The notes under the pieces: generated by a model
The model's database searches: none
What the model saw: only the letters and a program-made list of their open reading frames with translations
Told to the model about the DNA's origin: nothing
DNA from: Xylophilus sp. GW821-FHT01B05
Lineage (GTDB): Bacteria > Pseudomonadota > Gammaproteobacteria > Burkholderiales > Burkholderiaceae_C
Length of the DNA: 64,000 nucleotides
Reading direction: 5' to 3'
Assembly (NCBI GenBank): GCA_038961845.1
Contig: CP152408.1
Coordinates: forward strand, 186,001 to 250,000
Position numbers and translations under genes: made by a program
Shown here: positions 26,400 through 34,249 of the stretch, one piece after another
How positions within the stretch are numbered: position 1 is the stretch's first letter
Layout of the letters: each line of letters opens with the position of its first letter

Positions 26400-27299
26400 A
26401 TGCGCCTGCGCCACATCGAAGTCTTCAACGCCATCATGCTGACGGGCAGCGTCAGCGCGGCGGCGCGGCTCATCAACGTTACCCAGCCGGCGGTCAGCCG
26501 CACCTTGCAGCATGCCGAGCTGCAGCTGGGCTTCCCGCTGTTCCAGCGCACGCGCGGGCGTCTGGTGCCGACCACCGAGGCGCTCACGCTCTACCCGCAC
26601 ATCGAGCGCCTGTTTGCCCAACTGGACGAGGTGCAGCGCCTGGCCGAGAACCTGCGCACCGCGCAGGACGCGGGCGAGCTGCGCATCCTCACCGTGCTGG
26701 CGCTGAGCTACGAGGTACTGCCGCGCGCGCTGCACCTGTTCCGCCAGCAGCATGCGGGCATCGCCATCCGGGTCGAGGCGCTGCACTCGCCGCAGATCAT
26801 GTCGGCGCTGCTGCTGCGCGAGGCCGATGTCGGCTTTGTCTTCAGCCCGGCCGCGCACCCATCGCTCACGCAAGAGGCCCTGGCCGAGAGCCGCATCGTC
26901 TGCATCGCGCCCAAGGGCATGCTGCCAGCGCGCCTGGTGCGGCGCGGCTGGGTGGCGCTGGACGACATCGCCGAGCTGCCCGCCGTGGCGCTGGACGCGC
27001 GCGACCCGGTCGGCATCAGCCTGAACCAGGCCTGCCGCGACGCCGGCGTGGGCCTACAGGCCGTGGTAACCGTGCAGACCTACCACGCCGCGCTGTCGAT
27101 GGCCCACCACGGCCTGGGCGTGGCGCTGGTGGACGGCTGCACCGCCTGCTCGGCCGACCGCGAGAAGGTCGACGTGCTGCGCCTGGAGCCCCACATCCCC
27201 GTGCCCATCCGCGTGCTGCGCCAGGCCGACAAGCCGGACTCGGTCGCGGTGCGGGCGATTGCCCGGGCCATGCAGCAGGCGCTGAAGGATGTGGCTTAG
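26400..27299 (+). CDS. LysR-family transcriptional regulator
   Basis: A 299-residue protein with the N-terminal HTH (residues 1-60, RHIEVFNAIMLTGSVSAAARLINVTQPAVSRTLQHAE) and a LysR substrate-binding domain (about 90-295). The unusual point is its position: it starts 3 bp after the adenosyltransferase gene on the same strand, not divergent from a target. Its target is not evident. The HTH matches regulators of the GltC/CbbR class in general layout only. Confidence 0.92.
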   Translation: MRLRHIEVFNAIMLTGSVSAAARLINVTQPAVSRTLQHAELQLGFPLFQRTRGRLVPTTEALTLYPHIERLFAQLDEVQRLAENLRTAQDAGELRILTVLALSYEVLPRALHLFRQQHAGIAIRVEALHSPQIMSALLLREADVGFVFSPAAHPSLTQEALAESRIVCIAPKGMLPARLVRRGWVALDDIAELPAVALDARDPVGISLNQACRDAGVGLQAVVTVQTYHAALSMAHHGLGVALVDGCTACSADREKVDVLRLEPHIPVPIRVLRQADKPDSVAVRAIARAMQQALKDVA

Positions 27300-27303
27300 T
27301 GTC

Positions 27304-27350
27304 CTTCAAAATGTATAGCTAGAAGCCCAGGTCGGTATTGGGCTAGAGCC
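27304..27350. repeat. Family A palindromic repeat, interrupted downstream by the IS element
   Basis: 'aaaatgtatagctagaagcccag' then 'ttgggctagagcc' is the same core as at 4295-4345. Its right flank (ACTTTTTA) is the IS target site. After removing the IS and one target copy, the repeat continues into 'ttcaaatttcc' at 28423. Confidence 0.6.
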
Positions 27351-27358
27351 ACTTTTTA

Positions 27359-28414
27359 CCTGATTAGGTACCTGCCTCAGACATGCGGAGGATGAGCAGA
27401 GGCTGGGGCTTGGTAGTAACAGCGGCGCGCAGCAAGCGAGCAGGCATGGAGGAGAGATCAAAGCGGCGGTTGAATCGATACGCAAACTCCGCCAGATAGC
27501 GCGCCGCATACTTGGCATGATCAAACGAGTGGTAGGTACCCGCCAGCGCGGTCTTCAGATTGCCTAGCATCGTGTTGACCCAGCGCAGTTCGGGCTTCTT
27601 AGCCGCCTCCCGTCCGCCACCGGTCACGTAGCGCTCGTGGGTAGCGCCGATCTGGCGCACCTGCGCAAAGCTGCGCAAGCCATCGGAGACCACGTGGGCC
27701 GTGGGAGCCAGGCTCTCTGTGGCCCAGACCTTGAGCGCCTCGTTCGTGAAGGCTGCAACGGGACTCAGGCGCATAAACCTCGGATGGCCTTCGGTATCGG
27801 TCTGCACCGCTGCCACAAAGGCTGACTTGCGCCAGGCCCCGCGCCCGCCGTGGATATGGCCGGCACGCTCGCCGCCCAGATAGGCGTCATCAATCTCCAC
27901 CCGCTCATCCAGACGCCGCGGCGCCTCGCGCAACAGCATGGTCTGCATGAGCTTGTGCTTGACCAGCCAGGCCGTCTTGTAACTCACGCCCAGTTGGCGC
28001 CCCAAGGCCAGCGCGCTGATGGAGTTCTTGTGCTGGGTCATCAGATACATCGCCAGAAACCACACCCGCAGAGGCAGCTTGGTGTGCTCAAACACCGTGC
28101 CGACGATGCTGGAGGACTGGTAGCCACAGATCAGGCACTCCCACAGCTGGCGCCCATGGCCATTGCGCGTTTAAAACGAGCGTGAACATCCGCAGTGCGC
28201 GCAACGCCAGCCCTGGGGCCAGCGGGAGGCAAAGAGAGCGCTCTCGCACTGCTCCTCGTTGCCATAGCGCTCGTGGAACTGCAGCAGCGACAGGCCGGGC
28301 TGGAACTGGATGAGGTTCATGGACATGGGATGCCTCGCAGATAACTGGACATAAATCCAGTATCAAACATCCCAGCCAGAATTCAAGTCAGTCTGAGGCA
28401 GGTACCTAATCAGG
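27359..28414 (-). mobile_element. IS1595-family insertion sequence (1056 bp) with 8-bp target duplication
   Basis: The ends are perfect 24-bp inverted repeats (27359-27382 and 28391-28414, containing GGTACCTGCCTCAGAC in the left copy). The flanks are the direct repeat ACTTTTTA (27351-27358 and 28415-28422), the 8-bp size expected for IS1595-type transposition. The single transposase gene is on the minus strand and carries a stop codon. The intact ends and target duplication indicate a fairly recent insertion. Confidence 0.92.
27364..28326 (-). pseudogene. IS1595-family (ISXO2-like) transposase with in-frame ochre codon
   Basis: The full frame has 321 codons. The N-terminal part (from ATG 28326) holds the zinc-ribbon domain: WRCAHCGC then, beyond a TAA at 28171-28173, LWECLICGYQSSSIVG. 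The DDE domain follows: EIDDAYLGGER, HVVSDGLRSF and WVNTMLGNLKTALAGTYH with YAARYLAEFAYRFNRRFD. The TAA splits the two cysteine pairs of the zinc ribbon, so the transposase is probably inactive unless supplied in trans. A shorter product starting at the GTG/ATG codons after the stop would keep the catalytic domain but lose the zinc ribbon. Its own stop is inside the left inverted repeat. Confidence 0.88.
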
Positions 28415-28470
28415 ACTTTTTATTCAAATTTCCACGGCGGCAATTTATCGCCGGCAGCGCCCGCGCCACA

Positions 28471-28562
28471 AGACACCAAAGGCCGCGGAGCAGGCCATGC
28501 CAGGACATTCGCGGAACCGGCTTTGCCGGGCAGGGGGTTGGCGAAGGCGCGCAGCCTGGGGG
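28471..28562. repeat. Intergenic repeat, family B (copy 1)
   Basis: Contains 'ggccgcggagcaggccat', 'cgcggaaccggctttgccgggcaggggg' and 'ttggcgaaggcgcgcagcctggggg'. The same blocks recur near 30899, 31803, 32999 and 49236, always in gaps at gene ends and in either orientation. It may form a large stem; the role is unknown. Confidence 0.6.
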
Positions 28563-29786
28563 TCACAACATCTTGGCTAGCCGCTCCGCACTGCCAAACG
28601 CCAGCGTAAAGCCCAAAGCCCCGTGCCCGGTGTTGAACAGCAGCCCCTCAGGCGCGCCCGGCAGGCGGCCCAGCAGGGGGCGGCCGGTGGGGGTGGCCGG
28701 GCGCATGCCGGTCCAGTGCTGCAGCTCGGCCGTGCCGGCCAGTTGCGGGAACACGGCCTGCGTGGCCTGCCGCAGCGTGGCGATGCGCGCCGGCGGAATG
28801 CCGGCGTCGTGGCCAATGATCTCGGCCATGCCGGCCACGCGCAGGCGCGAGCCGATGCGGGCGAACACCACCTTGCGCGGGCTGTCGGTCACGCTGACCT
28901 GCGGGCCGGCCGGGCCCTGCGCGCCCAGCTCCAGCGTCAGGCTGTAGCCCTTGAGCGGGTAGACCGGCACGCGCACGCCCAGCGGCCGTGCCAGGCGGGC
29001 CGAGGCGCTGCCCAGCGCCAGCACAAAGCGGTCGGCCTGCAACGGGCCTTGCGCCGTGCGTACCGCTACGGCGCGGCCGCCGCGTACTTCCAGGCCCAGC
29101 ACCTCGGTGTTGGTGAGCAGCTTTGCGCCGCGCTGCTGCAAGGCGGCGGCCAGCGCCTGGCACACCTTCAGGCAATCGGCCGCGCATTCGCTGGGCGTGT
29201 AGACCGCGCCGGCGATGCCGTGGCGGTAGCCTTCCAGCGCCGGCTCTATCGCCAGGCATTCGGCCGGCGTGACGATGCGCTGCGGCGCGCTGCCCAGCGT
29301 CTGCTGCAGCGCCAGTTGGCGCTCGGCGCCGGCCAGTGCAGCCGCGCTGTTGTAGAGCACCAGCTTGCCCTGGGCGCTGAAGTCGCAATCGGGCTGCAGG
29401 TCGGCGCGCATGGCCTCGAAGCCGGCGCGGCTCTGGGCCGCCAGCGCCAGCAACTGCGCCGTGGTCTCGCGCGAATCGGCGCTGTTGCAGGCGGCCAGAA
29501 ACTGCAGCGCCCAGCGCCACTGCTGCGGGTCTAGCCGGGGGCGCAGCTTGAGCGGTGAATCGGCCGCCAGCAGCAGCTTGGGCAGTTGGCGCCACAGGCC
29601 CGGGTCGGCCAGCGGCTGCACGTAGGAATAGCTCAGCTGCGCGCCGTTGCCGCCGCTGGCGCCCTGGCCGGGTGCGGCGCGGTCCAGCAGCGTGACCTGG
29701 TGGCCCTGGCGTTGCAAGGTGTAGGCGGTGGCCAGGCCGGCAATGCCGGCGCCGAGCACGCAGATGTGCATGGGTTGGGAGGGCAT
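28563..29786 (-). CDS. FAD-dependent D-amino-acid dehydrogenase-like oxidoreductase (DadA family)
   Basis: A 407-residue DAO-fold flavoprotein. The dinucleotide motif is CVLGAGIAGLATAYTLQRQGHQVTLLD at the N-terminus, then APGQGASGGNGAQLSYSYVQPLADPG, typical of DadA. The C-terminus HWTGMRPATPTGRPLLGRLP and NTGHGALGFTLAFGSAERLA is the family's FAD-contact end. It deaminates D-amino acids oxidatively. An ATG at 29771 (5 codons later) is an equally good start. It is divergent from an amino-acid-binding protein gene and near an Asp/Glu racemase gene, which fits D-amino-acid use. Confidence 0.9.
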   Translation of the reverse strand: MPSQPMHICVLGAGIAGLATAYTLQRQGHQVTLLDRAAPGQGASGGNGAQLSYSYVQPLADPGLWRQLPKLLLAADSPLKLRPRLDPQQWRWALQFLAACNSADSRETTAQLLALAAQSRAGFEAMRADLQPDCDFSAQGKLVLYNSAAALAGAERQLALQQTLGSAPQRIVTPAECLAIEPALEGYRHGIAGAVYTPSECAADCLKVCQALAAALQQRGAKLLTNTEVLGLEVRGGRAVAVRTAQGPLQADRFVLALGSASARLARPLGVRVPVYPLKGYSLTLELGAQGPAGPQVSVTDSPRKVVFARIGSRLRVAGMAEIIGHDAGIPPARIATLRQATQAVFPQLAGTAELQHWTGMRPATPTGRPLLGRLPGAPEGLLFNTGHGALGFTLAFGSAERLAKML

Positions 29787-29973
29787 GCGGCCACTGTAGG
29801 CGCGCTGTGCCGGGCGGCGCATGCCACTGCGGCGCCGGCCCATGCCGCCCGGTTATGGCCGGCCGCTGGCCTGTGTCGGGCGGTCCATGGCGGTGGAAAA
29901 CCCATGACTTTTCGGCATGGCCTTGCACAAGGAAAGCATGCGTCGGCAGGGTTCCGGCTTTCTAAACTGCCCC

Positions 29974-29989
29974 GGAACTTGCTAGTTCC
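29974..29989. promoter_or_regulatory. Palindrome in the leader of the amino-acid-binding protein gene
   Basis: GGAACT, TGCT, AGTTCC is a perfect 6-bp inverted repeat 24 bp before the ATG at 30014. It could be an operator or a small leader hairpin. Confidence 0.4.
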
Positions 29990-30013
29990 TTCTTTTCATT
30001 CCGAAAGGTTCCC

Positions 30014-30892
30014 ATGAAGCTCTCCGCATCGATGGCCGCTGTACTGCTGCTGGCCGCAGGCGTGGCCCAGGCCGACACGCTCTCCAAGATCGCCGAGTCC
30101 GGCAAGATCACGTTGGCCTACCGCGAATCGTCGGTGCCCTTCAGCTACGTGCAGGGGCAGGGCCAGCCGATCGGCTTCGCGGTCGATATCTCCAACGCCG
30201 TGGTCGACGCGGTGCGCAAGCAGCTCGGCAAGCCCGACATCAAGGTCGAATGGCAGCCGGTGACCTCGCAGAACCGCATCCCGCTGGTGCAGAACGGCAC
30301 GGTCGACCTGGAATGCGGCTCCACCACCAACAACGCGGCGCGCGGCAAGGAAGTGGGCTTTGCCACCAATTACTTCTATACCGGCACGCGCCTGCTGACC
30401 AAGAAATCCTCTGGCGTGAAGAACTACGCCGACCTGGCCGGCAAGCCCATCTCCACCACCACCGGCACCACCAACCTGCAGGTGCTGCGCAAGTACGACG
30501 CCGAGAAAAAGCTGGGCATGCAGTTCGTCTATGGCAAGGACCACGCAGACGCCTTCCTGCTGGTGGAAACCGGCCGCGCGCTGGCCTTTGGCATGGACGA
30601 CATCCTGCTCTACGGCCTGAAGGCCAACGCCAAGAGCCCGGACGACTACGAAGTCACCGGCGACGCGCTGCAGGTCGAGCCCTACGCCTGCATGCTGCGC
30701 CTGGACGACGCACCCTTCAAGGCGGTGGTCGATGGCGTCATCAACGGCATGATGAAGTCGGGCAGCTTCGAGAAGCTCTACGACAAGTGGTTCCTGCAAC
30801 CCATACCGCCGCGCAACGTGGCGCTGAAGGTGCCCATGAGCGCCGAGCTGCGCGCCAACCTCAGCGCCAACAGCGATAAACCCGCGCAGTGA
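30014..30892 (+). CDS. Amino-acid ABC transporter substrate-binding protein (GltI-like, family 3)
   Basis: A 292-residue periplasmic protein with a Sec signal (residues 1-20, ending AQA). The SBP family 3 core is ITLAYRESSVPFSYVQGQGQPIGFAVDISNAVV, then DLECGSTTNNAARGKEVGFATNYFYTGTRLL, which closely follows glutamate/aspartate-binding GltI. RBS AAGG lies about 6 bp before the ATG. No permease or ATPase genes follow, so it is an orphan or works with a transporter elsewhere. The neighbouring racemase and D-amino-acid dehydrogenase suggest acidic amino-acid uptake. Confidence 0.9.
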   Translation: MKLSASMAAVLLLAAGVAQADTLSKIAESGKITLAYRESSVPFSYVQGQGQPIGFAVDISNAVVDAVRKQLGKPDIKVEWQPVTSQNRIPLVQNGTVDLECGSTTNNAARGKEVGFATNYFYTGTRLLTKKSSGVKNYADLAGKPISTTTGTTNLQVLRKYDAEKKLGMQFVYGKDHADAFLLVETGRALAFGMDDILLYGLKANAKSPDDYEVTGDALQVEPYACMLRLDDAPFKAVVDGVINGMMKSGSFEKLYDKWFLQPIPPRNVALKVPMSAELRANLSANSDKPAQ

Positions 30893-30898
30893 AGAAGT

Positions 30899-31040
30899 TC
30901 ACCCCCAGGCTTGCCCACTGCGTGTGGCCGCCCACCCCCTCGCCGGGGGCACATCCTGCGGACCGGCGGAGCCGGTTCCGCGGATGTCCGCGCTTGGCCT
31001 GCCCCGCGGCCGCCTGTGTCTTGGTGCCGCGTGCGTTGCT
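30899..31040. repeat. Intergenic repeat, family B (copy 2)
   Basis: 'cacccccaggct', 'ccccctcgccgggggcacatcctgcggaccggcggagccggttccgcgg' and 'ttggcctgccccgcgg' are the family B blocks. It fills the gap between the binding-protein gene and the racemase gene; the racemase RBS region is just beyond it. Confidence 0.6.
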
Positions 31041-31054
31041 GGCGGAGCATTGAG

Positions 31055-31798
31055 GTGAGCGCCATACAGACAGTTCATCCTGAGGTCGTGGGCATCCTGG
31101 GCGGCATGGGCCCGGCGGCGGGCGCGGACTTTGCGCGCCTGTTTGTGCTGGCCTGCACCCGGCGCATGGAGCAGTTGGGCCTGCCGGTCAACGACCAGGG
31201 CTTTCCCGAGCACTGGCTGGCCCAGGTGCCGGTGCCGGACCGCAGCCGCGCGCTGGCTGACACCACGCCCGGCGCGCACCAGCCACTGGACCCGATGCTG
31301 ATGGCCCTGGGCCGCCTGGCCGCGCTGGGCGCGCGCGCCGTCGCCATTGCCTGCAACACCGCGCATGCCTGGCATGCGCCGCTGCAGGCGCGCTTCCCAC
31401 AAATAGAACTGCTGCACATCGCCAACGAAACCGCCGCCCACCTGGCAGCGCGCGGCGTGCGCGAGGCCGTGTTGCTGGCCACTGAAGGCACCTACGGCAC
31501 GGGCCTGTACGACGCCGCCTTGCAGCACGCCGGCGTGACCTGCCACCGCCCCACGCCGGACGAGCGCGCCACGGTGATGCGCGGCATCTACGACGGCGTG
31601 AAGGCCGGCGACCTGGCGCTGGCGCGCGAGTGCTTCACCAGCGTGGCCCTTGCCACCGCCAGCCGCCACCCCGGCAGCGCCATCATCATGGGCTGCACCG
31701 AGATCCCGCTGGCCCTGCCCGGCCACGTCACAGACCTGGTATTGGTAGACCCCGCAGAAGTGCTGGCCGCAGCCCTGGCGGCCAGGGCCTACGCATAG
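31055..31798 (+). CDS. Aspartate/glutamate racemase family protein
   Basis: A 247-residue protein. VVGILGGMGPAAGADFARLF (N-terminal), AVAIACNTAHAWHAPL (first catalytic Cys) and AIIMGCTEIPLAL (second catalytic Cys) are the signatures of cofactor-independent Asp/Glu racemases. It interconverts L- and D-amino acids by a two-cysteine mechanism. I chose the GTG at 31055, preceded by GGCGGAGC, because family homology begins 8 residues later. Located near a D-amino-acid dehydrogenase and an acidic-amino-acid-binding protein. Confidence 0.9.
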   Translation: MSAIQTVHPEVVGILGGMGPAAGADFARLFVLACTRRMEQLGLPVNDQGFPEHWLAQVPVPDRSRALADTTPGAHQPLDPMLMALGRLAALGARAVAIACNTAHAWHAPLQARFPQIELLHIANETAAHLAARGVREAVLLATEGTYGTGLYDAALQHAGVTCHRPTPDERATVMRGIYDGVKAGDLALARECFTSVALATASRHPGSAIIMGCTEIPLALPGHVTDLVLVDPAEVLAAALAARAYA

Positions 31799-31802
31799 CA
31801 CG

Positions 31803-31902
31803 ACCCAAACCCAAGAACACCGTGGATCTGGCTCCGCCAGTCCACAGGTGTTGCCCCCGGAAGGGGGTTGGCGAAGACGCGAAGCGCGTAGCCTGGGGGA
31901 GA
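31803..31902. repeat. Intergenic repeat, family B (copy 3)
   Basis: 'aagaacaccgtggatctggctccgccag', 'ggtgttgcccccggaaggggg' and 'ttggcgaagacgcgaagcgcgtagcctgggg' match the family B blocks. It fills the convergent gap between the racemase gene and the LysR gene. Confidence 0.6.
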
Positions 31903-31903
31903 G

Positions 31904-32848
31904 CTAAATTTCATATTGCGCACCAGGCGCATCGTCCGCCAGCGCACGCTCCACCACGCTGCGCGCCAGGGTTGGCGCGAAGGATTCGATGAAGGCGTAG
32001 ACATAGCCGCGCAGGTAGGCGCCGCGCCGTACCGCGAGCTTGGTCAGGTTGATGCCAAACAGCCGGCCCGCGTCCAGCGCCGCCAGGCCGGTGTCGCGCT
32101 CTTCCTCGTAGGCGATGGAGGCGACGATGCCCACGCCCAGGCCCAGCGCCACATAGGTCTTGATCACGTCGGCGTCCATGGCCGACAGCACGATCTCCGG
32201 CGTCAGGCCCTGGTGGGCAAAAGCGTCGTCGATGCGGGTGCGGCCGGTAAAGCCGGCGTCATAGGTGATCAGCGGGAACTGCGTCAGCCGCTCCAGCGTG
32301 AGCGGGCCCTGCTCCAGCGCATGGCCGCGCGGCACGATCACCGAGTGGGTCCAGCGGTAGCAGGGCAGGGCCACCAGCATCTCGTAGCCGTCCAGCGCCT
32401 CGGTGGCAATGCCGACGTCGGCCTCGCCGGCCAGCAGCATCTCGGCCACCTGGCGCGGCGAGCCCTGGTGCAGGTTCAGCCGCACCTCGGGGAAGCGGGC
32501 ACGGAACTCCTGCACAGCCGTAGGCAGCGCATAGCGCGCCTGCGAGTGGGTGGCCGCAATCGACAACTGGCCGCGCTGCTGCGCCACGAACTCCTGGCTC
32601 GCGGTGCGCAGGTTGCGGCTGTCTTGCAGGATGCGTTCGACGATGGGCAGCACATGCGCGCCGGGCTCGGTCAGGCCGGTCAGGCGCTTGCCGGCGCGGA
32701 CGAACAGGGTGATGCCCAACTCCTCTTCCAGCTCACGGATCTGGCGGCTGACGCCGGGCTGCGAGGTGTGCAGCGCCAGCGCCACCTCGGTCAGGTTGAA
32801 GCCGCAGCGCACGGTTTCGCGCACGGAGCGCAGTTGCTGGAAGTTCAT
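31904..32848 (-). CDS. LysR-family regulator, CysB/Cbl subgroup
   Basis: A 314-residue protein starting MNFQQLRSVRETVRCGFNLTEVALALHTSQPGVSRQIRELEEELGI, which matches the CysB/Cbl HTH closely. The effector domain has ITYDAGFTGRTRIDDAF, VLSAMDADVIKTYVALGLGVGIV and the C-terminal LRGYVYAFIESFAP, all CysB-like. CysB-type regulators control sulfur-source genes using O- or N-acetylserine or sulfate signals. Sulfur-linked genes lie downstream in the window (thiol dioxygenases, SfnB-like oxidase). The target is inferred, not shown. Confidence 0.93.
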   Translation of the reverse strand: MNFQQLRSVRETVRCGFNLTEVALALHTSQPGVSRQIRELEEELGITLFVRAGKRLTGLTEPGAHVLPIVERILQDSRNLRTASQEFVAQQRGQLSIAATHSQARYALPTAVQEFRARFPEVRLNLHQGSPRQVAEMLLAGEADVGIATEALDGYEMLVALPCYRWTHSVIVPRGHALEQGPLTLERLTQFPLITYDAGFTGRTRIDDAFAHQGLTPEIVLSAMDADVIKTYVALGLGVGIVASIAYEEERDTGLAALDAGRLFGINLTKLAVRRGAYLRGYVYAFIESFAPTLARSVVERALADDAPGAQYEI

Positions 32849-32998
32849 GAGGAAGAAGGATCGTCGTCCGGTGCGGCTATTCGGAAAACGATTATTCGGC
32901 GCGCAGCTTATTCCTCCAACAAATAAATTGTTGTTTTCTTATGCGAAAAACGTTGCTTGATGCTTGGGCCGCGCATGAAGCGGAATGGGGCTGTTAAC

Positions 32999-33089
32999 CC
33001 AGGAACACCGTGGAACCGGCTTTGCCGGGCCACTGGTGTTGCCCCCTACAGGGGGGAGGCGGCTACACGAAGTGAGCAAGCAACGGGGG
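32999..33089. repeat. Intergenic repeat, family B (copy 4)
   Basis: 'ccaggaacaccgtggaaccggctttgccgggcc', 'ggtgttgccccctacagggggg' and 'ggcggctacacgaagtgagcaagcaacggggg' match family B. It adjoins the stop codon of the Bug receptor gene. Confidence 0.6.
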
Positions 33090-34076
33090 TCACTTCAAAG
33101 ATATTCCAGCTGTGAGGATGGCTTTGCTGTAACGCGGCCGCTCATTGCGCAGGCTGGCGGCCAGGTCGGCCGGGCTGCCGCCGGCCACCTTGAAGCCCAT
33201 GTCTTCCAGCCGGGCGCGTATCTCGGGCTGCTGCAGCACGGTCTGGATGCTGCGGTTGATCTTGTCCACCACCGCGGGCGGCGTGCCGGCCGGCGCGAAG
33301 AAGCCCTGCCAGCTCTCTACCGAGAAGCCCGGCAGGCCGGCCTCGGCCATGGTCGGCACGTCGGGCAGGGCGGGCGAGCGGTAGGGCGTGGTCACGGCCA
33401 GCGCGCGCAGCTTGCCGGCACGCACGTACTCGGTCACGGCGGCCAGGGTGATCAGTGTGGCATTGGTGTGGCCGGCCAGCACGTCGATGGTGGCCGGGCC
33501 GCCGCCGGGGTAGGGGATGTAGTTGACCTTGGCGCCGGTCTGCTGCGCGATCAGCTCGTGTGCCACGTGGGCGATGCCGCCATTGCCGGGCAGGCCCAGG
33601 CTGATGCTTTCGGGCTGGGCCTTGGCGCGCGCCAGGTAGTCGGCAAAGCTGCGCAGGTCGGTCTGCGGGTTGACCACCAGGATCTGCGGGTTGACCACGG
33701 CCTTGATCACCGGCACGAAGGCGGTGTCGGTATCGAAAGACAGGTGGCGGTAGAGGATGGCGTTGAGCGTCAGGCCCTCGCCCTGCTCCATCAGCGTGTA
33801 GCCGTCGGCCGGGGCCTTGGCCACACGCGCCGCGCCAATGGTGCCGCTGGCGCCGGCCACGTTCTCGACCACCACCGGCTGCTTCCACAAGATGCCAAGC
33901 TGGTCGGCCACCAGCCGCGTGAGCTTGTCCGCGCTGCCGCCAGCGGCGACCGGCACGATGATGCGCACCGGCTTGGACGGATAGGCGGCGGCATCGTCCG
34001 CCGGCGCGGCGGTGGCGTGCAGCGCGCACGCGGCCAGCAAGGCGACAAAGGAACGGAGCGGGAAAGAGAAACGCAT
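33090..34076 (-). CDS. Bug-family TTT periplasmic receptor
   Basis: A 328-residue protein with a Sec signal (MRFSFPLRSFVALLAACALHATAA). The mature core YPSKPVRIIVPVAAGGSADKLTRLVADQLG, KAPADGYTLMEQGEG and IPYPGGGPATIDVLAGHTNATLITLA are standard Bug motifs. It lies between the CysB-type regulator and the dioxygenase-rhodanese gene but is transcribed toward the regulator. An in-frame TTG at 34082 is a less likely start. No TctAB partners are adjacent. Confidence 0.92.
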   Translation of the reverse strand: MRFSFPLRSFVALLAACALHATAAPADDAAAYPSKPVRIIVPVAAGGSADKLTRLVADQLGILWKQPVVVENVAGASGTIGAARVAKAPADGYTLMEQGEGLTLNAILYRHLSFDTDTAFVPVIKAVVNPQILVVNPQTDLRSFADYLARAKAQPESISLGLPGNGGIAHVAHELIAQQTGAKVNYIPYPGGGPATIDVLAGHTNATLITLAAVTEYVRAGKLRALAVTTPYRSPALPDVPTMAEAGLPGFSVESWQGFFAPAGTPPAVVDKINRSIQTVLQQPEIRARLEDMGFKVAGGSPADLAASLRNERPRYSKAILTAGISLK

Positions 34077-34249
34077 GAACAAGGCAATCGTGGGTCGCTG
34101 CAGAAGCAGCCATGGGCCCGGATGCTGCTGCGCCGGCCGCGCACGGCCAAGGAATGGCTTCGGATATGCATAGGAGAAAAGATTCCTTGTTTGCCTGCCC
34201 GGTGCTGCCTACGCTGTGCCCCAGCCCCGCCACCCCAATGATTCGCGCC

